A DNA stretch of 64,000 nt from Anaerolineae bacterium (GTDB lineage Bacteria; Chloroflexota; Anaerolineae; Caldilineales; Caldilineaceae), in assembly GCA_030432295.1 (NCBI GenBank), contig JAUIHI010000003.1:186001-250000 (forward strand), given 5' to 3'. This document shows, piece after piece, positions 29,076-37,024 of the stretch. Every line of letters starts with the position of its first letter. Positions within the stretch are counted from its first letter, which is position 1. The notes under the pieces were generated by a model. The model was not told where the DNA came from and did not search any database. It saw nothing but the letters and a program-made list of their open reading frames with translations. The translations under genes and the position numbers were made by a program.

Positions 29076-29137
29076 ATATGGAGGAAGTATTGTCAGGAGT
29101 CCCAGACCCCAGTTTCCAATCCCTAATCAGCAGTTCA

Positions 29138-30469
29138 TCAGTCGCCAGCGTAGGCTACCATTCCGTGCTCGACCACATCCAGACCGGTCTTCTCTTCTTC
29201 GGCAGTCACCCGCAGGCTGCCCATCGCTTTCATCAAGGAGAAGAGGCCAAAGAGCAGGACAAAGGACCAGATGGGATAGACCAGCGAGCCGAGAATCTGC
29301 ACGCCCAGGTTGGCTGTGCCAAAGATGCCAGCGGCCACACCACCCCAGATACCGCACAGTCCATGCACAGGCCACGCACCCACCGGGTCGTCGATCTTCA
29401 GTTTCTCCAGCAGGAGCATACCACCCACGACCAGCAGGCCGGCGATGCCGCCGATTGCCAGGGAACTGGCGTTGCTGACTATGTTCGCGTTAGCTGTGAT
29501 ACCCACCAGACCAGCCAGAATACCGTTCAGACCGTAGCCCAGGTCCGGCTTCTTTTCGATGTACCAGGCCAGGAGAATGGAGAAGACACCACCTGCACAG
29601 GCTGCCAGGGTCGTGTTGACCGCGATCAGCATTGTGGCTTCCACATTGGCTGTACCGGTGAAGGACAATTGACTGCCTGGATTGAAACCGTACCAGCCGA
29701 TGAGGAGAATGAAGACACCCAGGGTCGCAATTGTAATGCTGTGGGCGGGTAGTGGGTTGCGCTTGCCATTGAAACGGCCAATCCGTGGCCCCAGCACAAT
29801 CGCACCGGCCAGGCCAGCGAAACCACCGACCGAGTGGACAATCAGCGAGCCAGCGAAATCGTGGAAGCCCAGTTCGCTCAGCCAGCCACCACCCCAGGTC
29901 CAGAAACCGGCGATGGGATAGACAAGACCAGTCAGCAGCACGCTGTAGACCAGATAGGCACTGACTTTCATGCGCCCGGCCACCGCACCGGAGACGATTG
30001 TAGCGGCTGTGGCCGCAAAGGCTGCCTGGAAGAGCCAGTCAACCTGGGGATGGAGCACACCAGGGCCAGCCGTAGCCGGGTCCATTGTGGCGCTAACGCC
30101 GAAACCGCCCCAAGCCAGGAAACCACCCAGGACCGATTCCCCATACATAATGTTGTAGCCGACAATCCAGAAGATAATCGCCCCAAAACAGAGGTCCATC
30201 GTGTTCTTGAACAGAATATTGACTGTGTTCTTGCGGGAATTGAAGCCCGCTTCTACCAGGGCAAAACCTGCCTGCATAAACAGAACCAAGATCGCTGCAA
30301 TCAACAGGAAAATGTTGTCGATCGCATAATAGGCCAACTCAGCCGTTACCGGCTCGCTTTCCTGGGCAAAGCTGGCTTTGGCAAAGACCAACGCCAGCAA
30401 AATGGCAAGGGGTGTAGCCCGCAACCAGGAACCTCGTGCCACCGAAAGGTAGCGTTTCAATACATCCAT
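29138..30469 (-). CDS. amt: ammonium transporter
   Basis: 443 aa. Signal peptide ending in AKASFAQ, then eleven helices. The Amt/Mep/Rh pore residues are visible: the first pore His in IVHSVGGFAGLAGA and the second in PVHGLCGIWGG; FALVEAGFNSRKN in the second helix region is typical. GAGGAG precedes the ATG. It imports ammonium across the cytoplasmic membrane. No glnK/glnB gene lies next to it, although amt and glnK are paired in many bacteria. Confidence 0.96.
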   Translation of the reverse strand: MDVLKRYLSVARGSWLRATPLAILLALVFAKASFAQESEPVTAELAYYAIDNIFLLIAAILVLFMQAGFALVEAGFNSRKNTVNILFKNTMDLCFGAIIFWIVGYNIMYGESVLGGFLAWGGFGVSATMDPATAGPGVLHPQVDWLFQAAFAATAATIVSGAVAGRMKVSAYLVYSVLLTGLVYPIAGFWTWGGGWLSELGFHDFAGSLIVHSVGGFAGLAGAIVLGPRIGRFNGKRNPLPAHSITIATLGVFILLIGWYGFNPGSQLSFTGTANVEATMLIAVNTTLAACAGGVFSILLAWYIEKKPDLGYGLNGILAGLVGITANANIVSNASSLAIGGIAGLLVVGGMLLLEKLKIDDPVGAWPVHGLCGIWGGVAAGIFGTANLGVQILGSLVYPIWSFVLLFGLFSLMKAMGSLRVTAEEEKTGLDVVEHGMVAYAGD

Positions 30470-30836
30470 TTCGCATCTCCTCTTCTCAAAAGTGTGCCGA
30501 ATAAAGATTTACTTCTACAATATCGTTTGGCTTGGCATCCATCCGGCTCTTATGTACAATGTTTCACAAGCGACCCTGCCAGCCGGATATAGAATACTCT
30601 AATCGTAGATAGTTGCCGACGCCTATCCTGCACAAAATTGTTCCGGGCTTTATGGGCAAGTTGCACAATAAAGGGCGGGTTTTCGTGGTGGCGGTGTGGT
30701 TTTCGTACTGTTTTTGGTGGTTGTGCATGGCTATTTTGTCTGTTTTGCTCTGCCGTCTCTATTCTCTTATCCAAAAATTTGGTTGCCCGTTCTCTATTCC
30801 GCGCATCGATTCGCTCTGTCTATCTGCTCATCTGCT
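30470..30836. other. divergent intergenic region, amt leader side
   Basis: 367 bp between amt (minus) and the DUF72 gene (plus). I see no coding frame with protein-like composition and no clear hairpin. It is richer in A and T than its surroundings and must hold both promoters, but I could not fix the boxes. Confidence 0.5.
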
Positions 30837-31694
30837 ATGACAACACCCTTCTTTCTCGGTACAGCTTCCTGGACATTCCCTGACTGGCGGGGTGTCTTCT
30901 ATCCCGATGGCCTGGCTGATCGGGATAGACTGGCCTGGTATGCCACCCAGGCCAACAGCGTGGAAGTCAACACCAGTTTCTACGGTCTGCCCGCGCCCTC
31001 GACGCTCGTGCAGTGGGTGGAGAGCGTGCCACCCGGCTTCACCTTCAGCCTGAAAGCACCCAAACTGATCACCCACGAGCGGCGGCTGGTGGATTGCAAA
31101 CAGCCAACTCTCGCTTTTCTGGATGTGCTGCGTTCACTGGGGGATGCGGTCGCGCCTGGTCTGCTCCAGTTCCCGCCCAGCTTCACCCGGGCACAGGACG
31201 GGCGCATTCTGGCGGGCTATCTGGACTGGCTGGCCGGGGAACTGGACGGACTGGCTCTCACTGTGGAGGTGCGTTCCGCGGACCTGATGACGCCTGCCTT
31301 TGCCCGCTTTCTGGCCGAACGGGGGATGACATTGGCCGCGGTGGAACGGACGGGGACCGATGACTTTTTTGCCGCCTGGGATGAGTCCGACGCAGCCTAT
31401 CTCTTTCTGCGGCTGATTGGGAACGACAGCGAACCCCCTCCCAACGACCGGGAAATCCAGCGCCCCCAGGAGGAGATTTTGGACCTGTGGGCGATTCGCA
31501 TCGCTGGCCTGCTGGGAAAAGGCATTCCCGTCTATTGTTACACCCACAACACACTGGAAGGCCATTCCCCGGCTTCTATGCGCCGCCTGCGCGAACGCAT
31601 CCACGCCCGCTATCCCCTGCCGGAGTGGTCGCCGGAGATGGTGCTGGCCCAGAACGACGATTCCGCATCCGCAGGCCAGCTTGCGTTGTTCTGA
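30837..31694 (+). CDS. DUF72 family protein (TIM-barrel)
   Basis: 285 aa. TPFFLGTASWTFPDWRGVFYP at the N-terminus, NSVEVNTSFYGLP, FTFSLKAPKLITHERRL and LTVEVRSADL define DUF72 (YecE-like), a TIM-barrel family of unknown function. Full length. The ATG at 30837 matches where family similarity begins; no good ribosome binding site, and the longer upstream frame is hydrophobic noise. It leads a run of three metabolic genes on the plus strand. Confidence 0.9.
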   Translation: MTTPFFLGTASWTFPDWRGVFYPDGLADRDRLAWYATQANSVEVNTSFYGLPAPSTLVQWVESVPPGFTFSLKAPKLITHERRLVDCKQPTLAFLDVLRSLGDAVAPGLLQFPPSFTRAQDGRILAGYLDWLAGELDGLALTVEVRSADLMTPAFARFLAERGMTLAAVERTGTDDFFAAWDESDAAYLFLRLIGNDSEPPPNDREIQRPQEEILDLWAIRIAGLLGKGIPVYCYTHNTLEGHSPASMRRLRERIHARYPLPEWSPEMVLAQNDDSASAGQLALF

Positions 31695-31758
31695 GATTTG
31701 CGAACTGCCGAGCCTCTGCCAAATTATTGTGAGTTCACATCCTACAGGAGACCCATTC

Positions 31759-32577
31759 GTGGAAAATCGCACGCCTACACCGCTGGACGACTTTCTCTTT
31801 GACCTGCGCGGCTATCTGGTGCTGGAAAACGCGGTCGAGCCGGAACTGCTCGACGAACTCAACGGAGCCATCGACGCGCTGCCACCCCTAGACTACGGTG
31901 AGTGGCTCGGCAATGCCCAGCGCCGGGATTACACCGCGTCCACCGGCCTGGAAATCCACAACTGTGTGGAACTGGGCGGCCCCTTCGAGAAGCTCATCGA
32001 CCACCCCGGCTGGATCGACTACGTGCGCCACTACTGCGGCGAAGAGCAATCCTACGTGCAGGGGCTCTTCATCGACGAGTGTATGCTCTCCGTGCGCGAG
32101 GCCGGCGGCCATCACCCGGTCCACTCCGGCGGCTTCAAAGGCGCGCTGCGCGGGGCCTATCACTACAATCACGGCGTCTTTCGCTGCGGCCAGTGCAATG
32201 TCATCCTGGCCTTGACCGATGTGGGGCCGGGCGATGGCTCCACAATGATTGTCCCCGGCAGCCACAAATCCAACTTCCCCCATCCCAACGCGGGGGACTA
32301 CGCCGCCCTGGACCGGATGGACAATTTGGAGGGCGCGGTCGAACTCTTCCTGAAAAAGGGGGACGCTCTGCTCTTTGTGGACGGGGTGATGCACGGGGGT
32401 GGCAGCCGCACCAATCCCGGCGAACGGCGGGTGACAATCTTCCGCTACGGCGCAAGCTGGGGCAGCACCCGCTACGGCTATCACTATTCCCAGGAACTCC
32501 TCGACCGCCTGACACCCGAACGACGCAAGATTCTGCAACCCATTGCGCCTGTGCGCCCACCCCAATCCAAAGGATAG
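31759..32577 (+). CDS. phytanoyl-CoA dioxygenase (PhyH)-like protein
   Basis: 272 aa. A double-stranded beta-helix protein of the PhyH superfamily: the N-terminal DDFLFDLRGYLVLENAV, the middle VILALTDVGPGDGSTMIVPGSHK and the distal FVDGVMHGGGSRTNPGERR with the second His and the Arg that would bind 2-oxoglutarate. The first iron motif, usually HxD, reads PVHSGG, so Asp is missing as in one subfamily of PhyH-like proteins; activity is uncertain. The GTG at 31759 is chosen because AGGAG lies 8 nt upstream. It is followed 6 nt later by the isomerase gene, so the two are likely one operon. Confidence 0.82.
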   Translation: MENRTPTPLDDFLFDLRGYLVLENAVEPELLDELNGAIDALPPLDYGEWLGNAQRRDYTASTGLEIHNCVELGGPFEKLIDHPGWIDYVRHYCGEEQSYVQGLFIDECMLSVREAGGHHPVHSGGFKGALRGAYHYNHGVFRCGQCNVILALTDVGPGDGSTMIVPGSHKSNFPHPNAGDYAALDRMDNLEGAVELFLKKGDALLFVDGVMHGGGSRTNPGERRVTIFRYGASWGSTRYGYHYSQELLDRLTPERRKILQPIAPVRPPQSKG

Positions 32578-32583
32578 AACGCC

Positions 32584-33360
32584 ATGCACTTCTCCTGCTG
32601 CATCTGGGCATTGACCGGCCCGGAAGACGAAAATCTACAGAAGATGTCCGAACTGGGCTTTGACTGGATCGACATCCAGCCCGCAATGCTGGCGACCGCT
32701 GAAAGCCGGGGGCTGGCGCAGAAGCTGGGCCTCTCCGTCTCCTGTGTGGGCGCGTCCTTTGGGCTGCCCGATGGCGCGGCCCTGGACAGCCCCGACGCCA
32801 ATGCGCGGGCCGCGGCCCTGGCCCATATGGAACAATCTCTGGCCCACGCAGCGTCTCTGGGCGCGACGGCTGCCTATGTAATTCCGGGAATGGATGGGAG
32901 CAAAGAGGCGTTGAAGCACTATGGGGATTCGGTGGCCGCCACCGCGGAGATTGCCCAAAAGCACGGGTTGACGCTGGGCATCGAACACTTCCCCGGCAAG
33001 GCGCTAGACACAGCCGCGGTCACCCTGGATTTTGTGCGGGCTGTTGGCCACCCCAATCTTCACCTGCTCTTTGACAGCGGCCACATTCAGATGCGGGGGG
33101 AAGACCCGGCGGCTATCATCCGCCAGGCCGGGGAACGGCTGAGCTACGTCCATCTGGACGACAACGACGGGGTGGGCGACCTGCACTGGTCCCTGCTGGA
33201 CGGGGTGATGACCGAAGTCTCCCTGCGCGCTATCTTCGCCGCGCTGGACGACATCGGCTACGACGGCGGCGTCAGCCTCGAACTCAGCCCCCGGCTGCCC
33301 GACCCCTTCGCCGCGCTGGCAGCCAGCCGGGAGATTGTCCTGGGGCTTGCCAGTCTGTAG
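32584..33360 (+). CDS. sugar phosphate isomerase/epimerase (xylose isomerase-like TIM barrel)
   Basis: 258 aa. AP endonuclease 2 superfamily: LGIEHFPGKALDT, HLLFDSGHIQMRG and YVHLDDNDGVGDLHW carry the Glu, Asp/His and His residues that bind the metal in this barrel, and GVSLELSPR ends with the last Glu. AAAGGA inside the end of the PhyH gene precedes the ATG. Substrate unknown; family members act on inositols, hydroxypyruvate, tagatose and related sugars. Confidence 0.88.
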   Translation: MHFSCCIWALTGPEDENLQKMSELGFDWIDIQPAMLATAESRGLAQKLGLSVSCVGASFGLPDGAALDSPDANARAAALAHMEQSLAHAASLGATAAYVIPGMDGSKEALKHYGDSVAATAEIAQKHGLTLGIEHFPGKALDTAAVTLDFVRAVGHPNLHLLFDSGHIQMRGEDPAAIIRQAGERLSYVHLDDNDGVGDLHWSLLDGVMTEVSLRAIFAALDDIGYDGGVSLELSPRLPDPFAALAASREIVLGLASL

Positions 33361-33375
33361 ACAGAAAATCCATCT

Positions 33376-33435
33376 ACCACAAAGGCCCAAAGACGCGAAG
33401 AAATGCATTTCTTCGCGTCTTTGGGCCTTTGTGGT
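33376..33435. terminator. perfect 60-bp palindrome (30-bp arms, no spacer)
   Basis: 33376-33405 is the exact reverse complement of 33406-33435. It begins ACCACAAAGGCCC and belongs to the ACCACAAAGG family (compare 5505-5573). It lies between the isomerase gene and the converging SDR gene, with 15 and 8 nt to their stop codons. Confidence 0.9.
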
Positions 33436-33443
33436 TTCTTTCC

Positions 33444-34205
33444 CTAAATCGCCGTTAATCCTCCGTCCACAGGGAAAAAGCCGCCCGTACAATAGGCCGA
33501 CTCGTCCGAGGCCAGGAAAACGGCCAGCCCCACAACATCCTCGGCCTGCCCCAGACGGCCCAGGGGTGTGGCAGCTATCAGTCCATCGCGTGTTTCGTCG
33601 TCGGCAAATAGCTCACGGGTAAGAGGGGTCTCGGTTGCGCCAGGGATGAGCGCATTGACCCGGATTTTGTCACGGGCGTAGTCAGCGGCCATCACCCGTG
33701 TCAGCCCGTAGACTGCGCCTTTGGCCGAACTATAGGCGGTGAATCCCGGCGCGCAGCCCAGCAACCCCGTGGGGGATGCCACATTGATAATCGAACCGCC
33801 GCCTCGCTCCAGCAGCGCGGGAATGACATATTTGGCGCAGAGCCAGACGCCCCGGATGTTGATGCTATGGGTGCGATCCCAGGCTTCCTCGCTCAGTTCG
33901 TGGGCACGGGCATCCTGTCCCACCAGTTGCACAGCCGCATTGGCGTAGAGAATATCCACCCCGCCGAATGCGTCCACCGCCGTCTTCACCAGCGCCGCCA
34001 CCTGTTTGCTGTCGGCCACATCAGTTGGGGCGAAGACAGCCTGGCCGCCCGCCTCTTGGATGGCCTGCACAGCCGCCTCCCCGTTGGCCCGGTTGATCTC
34101 CGCCACCACCACCGCCGCGCCTTCCCGCGCATAGGCCAAAGAGACAGCCAGCCCCATCCCCGCGCCGCCACCGGTCACAATCGCTACTTTATTTTGCAGT
34201 CGCAT
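33444..34205 (-). CDS. short-chain dehydrogenase/reductase
   Basis: 253 aa. TGGGAGMG cofactor motif, YANAAVQ region in place of NNAG, Ser in NVASPTG, catalytic Tyr158-x3-Lys162 (YSSAK) and PVDGG near the C-terminus. The ATG at 34205 is preceded by GAGGAG. Note YANA instead of NNAG, a small departure from the classical motif. Substrate unknown; probably an NAD-dependent alcohol or ketone reductase. Confidence 0.9.
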   Translation of the reverse strand: MRLQNKVAIVTGGGAGMGLAVSLAYAREGAAVVVAEINRANGEAAVQAIQEAGGQAVFAPTDVADSKQVAALVKTAVDAFGGVDILYANAAVQLVGQDARAHELSEEAWDRTHSINIRGVWLCAKYVIPALLERGGGSIINVASPTGLLGCAPGFTAYSSAKGAVYGLTRVMAADYARDKIRVNALIPGATETPLTRELFADDETRDGLIAATPLGRLGQAEDVVGLAVFLASDESAYCTGGFFPVDGGLTAI

Positions 34206-34261
34206 CAAAAGTCTCCTCGAACTAAAAAAACTGGGCGTGGTTCATTTGACGAGAAACTGAC

Positions 34262-34354
34262 CTTTACAATTGTCGAGGAGTCGAGCACGCCCTCGTGCGG
34301 GTTTTGTGGGCACAAGCCGCACGAGGGCGTGCTTACTCCTCTCGAAAGTGTAAA
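34262..34354. repeat. imperfect palindrome GCACGCCCTCGTGCGG
   Basis: GCACGCCCTCGTGCGG faces CCGCACGAGGGCGTGC around a ~15-nt centre, with outer arms CTTTACA..GAGGAGT and ACTCCTC..TGTAAAG. It lies between the PPOX and SDR genes on the minus strand. Confidence 0.85.
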
Positions 34355-34404
34355 GAACGCAACCATAGAATCTGAACCACGCCAAAAATTGCCGCTGATG
34401 AACT

Positions 34405-34480
34405 GTGATAAACACTGATGAAACGGATTAGCACGGATTCAATCTGCGAAATCTGTGGTTTCTGCATAATCTGCGTCCAG
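34405..34480. repeat. half element of the ATCTGCGT/CACGGATT family
   Basis: CACTGATGAAACGGATTAGCACGGATT followed by ATCTGCGAAATCTGTGG and ATAATCTGCGT, i.e. one arm of the dispersed family seen at 22988-23083 and 11727-11770. Confidence 0.6.
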
Positions 34481-34492
34481 GTCATTCCGCAA

Positions 34493-34903
34493 TCATTCGT
34501 CAAAATGCCAGCGCCCCTCGCCGTGGCTGCCCCAGGCCATCGCCTTCGTCGGGTCAACGGCGATAATTGTGTTGTAGTCGGGGTCCGTGCGGATGTCCCA
34601 GTCATATTTGGCTTGGAAGAGCGGGGCCAACGCATCTTCCATCTCTGGCGCAAAGCGGGCCGTGCCTTCCAGCACAAAGACATTCAGCGGATCGGGGAGG
34701 GAGAGGCTGACCGCCCGATTGTGGCGGATATTTCGCGCCCGCACCGCACCCTCTTTGGTGACGACGTAGGCAGCGCCTTCATACCAGACGTGCCAGATGG
34801 GGGCCAGGTGGGCGCGGCCGTCGGGACGGGTGCTGGCGAACCAGCAGCACTCTGCCGCGGAAAATTTATCCAACAGCGCTGAGAGGATTGGGTCGCTGGT
34901 CAT
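34493..34903 (-). CDS. PPOX-class split-barrel flavin/F420-binding protein
   Basis: 136 aa. Pyridoxamine 5'-phosphate oxidase-like split barrel: [23 protein letters not shown], then [24 protein letters not shown] with the Arg/Asn that bind the cofactor phosphate, and FVLEGTARF. Size fits the small PPOX group that binds FMN or F420. It overlaps the stop of the upstream methyltransferase gene by 4 nt (ATGA), so translation is coupled. Function unknown; a small-molecule reductase is likely. Confidence 0.85.
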   Translation of the reverse strand: MTSDPILSALLDKFSAAECCWFASTRPDGRAHLAPIWHVWYEGAAYVVTKEGAVRARNIRHNRAVSLSLPDPLNVFVLEGTARFAPEMEDALAPLFQAKYDWDIRTDPDYNTIIAVDPTKAMAWGSHGEGRWHFDE

Positions 34904-36816
34904 GCAGGAATCATTCCCCGCTGGGCCGGTGTCAACGCCTCCAGGACCTGGCAGGCCACTTCGTAGCGGCCAAAGCTGGGCATCAGATAGACGCCCTGGA
35001 CGTGGGGCGCGTCCACCAGTTGCAGCAGAAGCTCCTGGGCCATTGCCACCCCTTCCTGGCGGCCATCCGCACCGGCCTTGCGCATCCGTTCCAGCGCGTC
35101 CTCGGTCAGAGTGATGCCCGGCACTTCGTTGTGCAGAAAGCTGGCGTGGCGGTGGCTTTGCAGGGGCAGAATGCCGATCAGTACCGGCACAGGAAATTCC
35201 CCGTGGCGTTCTTCGTAGACCCGCAGAAAACGCAGCCAGACTTCCGGGTCGTAGATGGGCTGGGTCATTGTAAAGTGTGCGCCGCCGCTTACCTTCTGGT
35301 GGAAACGGTCGGCCTCTTCCGCCAAATCGTCCCGGGTGGGGTCACAGGCCACGGCAATCGTAAAGTTGCCCGGCTGGCCCATCTTGTTGTCGCCCTGGTC
35401 GAAGCCTTCGTTGAAGCGGTTGATGATGCGCACCAGCCCAATCGAGTCCACGTCGTAGACCGGCGTGCTGGTGCGGCTCTCGCCCAGAGAGGGCGGGTCA
35501 CCGGTCAGGGCCAGGATATTGCGCACGCCCAACGCCTGCGCGCCGATCAGATCGGCCTGCAAGCCCATCAGTGAGCGGTCACGGGTGGTGAAATGGACAA
35601 TCGATTCGATGCCCACCTGCTGCTGAATCTGCACGCAGAGGGAGAGCGCGCTCATACGGACACGGGCCATCGGGCTGTCGGCCACATTGATGGCGTCCGC
35701 GCCCATCGATTTGGCGTGGCGTGCCCCTTCGATCTGCTTCTGGGCGTTGAAGCCCCGGGGCGGGTCCACCTCCACACTGATCACAAATTTCCCGGCCCGT
35801 ATTTTGTGCAACAGATCGGTTTCGTCCCGGTAGGGGTCGTCCGTGTCATCGTCCAGGGCCATGTCCAGGGCGATATGCATAGCGGGCAGCTCGTCGGCCA
35901 CCACAGCGGGAACGGTGGCAACGCCTTTTTTATTAAGATACGCATCCAATGCGGTGCGCATCTCCCGGATGTGCATAGGCGTTGTGCCACAGCAGCCGCC
36001 GATCAGCCGCGCGCCGTTGTCCAGAAAGGGGGCCACGTGGCGGGCAAAGTAGGCCGGGCCAGCCGGATAGGAGAAGCGGCCATCGATCCGGGCCGGAAAA
36101 CCCGCGTTGGGCATAATGCTGAAGGCAGCCGTGGCGTCGGCCCGGTGCATCTCCCGCAACACCTCCAGCGAAGGCGCGGGGCCGACCGAACAGTTGATCC
36201 CGGCCACATCCGCGCCGGCTGCTTTCAGCCGCTGCACAGCTTCGCCAGGGGTCATCCCAGAGCCGGTGCGCCCGTCCTGGTTGTAGGTCATGGATGCCAC
36301 AATCGGCAGATCGCAGACCGCCTTGGCCGCGGCAACCGCAATCTCCAGTTCGGCGATTTCGCTAAAAGTCTCGAAGAGGATCAGGTCTGCGCCAGCCTCC
36401 CACAGGACTGCGATCTGCTCCTGAAAGGCGGCTTTGGCTTCTTCGACTGTGACCGGGCCATAGGGAGCCAGCCGTTTGCCCAGCGGCCCCACATCCCCGG
36501 CGATGAAAATGCCCCGGCCCACAACCTCACGCACATCCCGCACCAGCTTGACCGAGCGGAAGTTCAGGTCCCGCACCCGGTCTTGCAGGCCCACATCGGC
36601 CAGCCGCACCCGGTTGGCCCCGAAGGTGTGGGTTTTGATCACATCTGCGCCCGCGGCGGCAAAGGCCTGGTGGATTTCGGTGATCCAACCGGGGCGGCTG
36701 ATGGAGAGATATTCCAGACACTGCTCGTCGCTGGCGCCCATCGAGAAGAGCATTGTGCCCATTGCGCCGTCGCCAAGCAGGGGGCGTTCGGACAGTTTTT
36801 GGAGGAAGGGGTGCAT
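34900..36816 (-). CDS. bifunctional homocysteine S-methyltransferase / methylenetetrahydrofolate reductase
   Basis: 638 aa, like Bacillus YitJ. The N-terminal ~300 residues are a zinc homocysteine methyltransferase barrel ([23 protein letters not shown] and GGCCGTTP with three Cys as zinc ligands). From about residue 350 follows a MetF-type barrel ([40 protein letters not shown]). It would transfer a methyl group to homocysteine and reduce methylene-THF for methionine synthesis. The ATG at 36816 is chosen as family similarity begins there. No S-box riboswitch is visible upstream. Confidence 0.93.
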   Translation of the reverse strand: MHPFLQKLSERPLLGDGAMGTMLFSMGASDEQCLEYLSISRPGWITEIHQAFAAAGADVIKTHTFGANRVRLADVGLQDRVRDLNFRSVKLVRDVREVVGRGIFIAGDVGPLGKRLAPYGPVTVEEAKAAFQEQIAVLWEAGADLILFETFSEIAELEIAVAAAKAVCDLPIVASMTYNQDGRTGSGMTPGEAVQRLKAAGADVAGINCSVGPAPSLEVLREMHRADATAAFSIMPNAGFPARIDGRFSYPAGPAYFARHVAPFLDNGARLIGGCCGTTPMHIREMRTALDAYLNKKGVATVPAVVADELPAMHIALDMALDDDTDDPYRDETDLLHKIRAGKFVISVEVDPPRGFNAQKQIEGARHAKSMGADAINVADSPMARVRMSALSLCVQIQQQVGIESIVHFTTRDRSLMGLQADLIGAQALGVRNILALTGDPPSLGESRTSTPVYDVDSIGLVRIINRFNEGFDQGDNKMGQPGNFTIAVACDPTRDDLAEEADRFHQKVSGGAHFTMTQPIYDPEVWLRFLRVYEERHGEFPVPVLIGILPLQSHRHASFLHNEVPGITLTEDALERMRKAGADGRQEGVAMAQELLLQLVDAPHVQGVYLMPSFGRYEVACQVLEALTPAQRGMIPA

Positions 36817-36949
36817 AAAAAGTTCCGTTGTGGCTAACGATACAAATTTCGTTTTGCGAAATCTGCGCTGATTTTGGACGGGTCCACAGAAAATTATACG
36901 GTGCGCAGAGCAGAGAAACAAACCCGCGTCACTATCAAAAAAAGATACC

Positions 36950-36989
36950 GGCACAAAGGGCGCTACCCGCGGATAGCGCCCTTTGTGCC
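36950..36989. repeat. 40-bp palindrome GGCACAAAGGGCGCTA
   Basis: 20-nt arms 36950-36969 and 36970-36989 match except one position, with no spacer. It is the likely terminator of the 1711-aa gene, which ends at 37025. Confidence 0.88.
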
Positions 36990-37024
36990 GGATCCAATTG
37001 TATTTTCCAGATTCTTTGGAATCC

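Noticed and set aside
36817-36949. SAM riboswitch before the methionine-synthesis gene
   Set aside because: No S-box-like paired core in the short upstream stretch.
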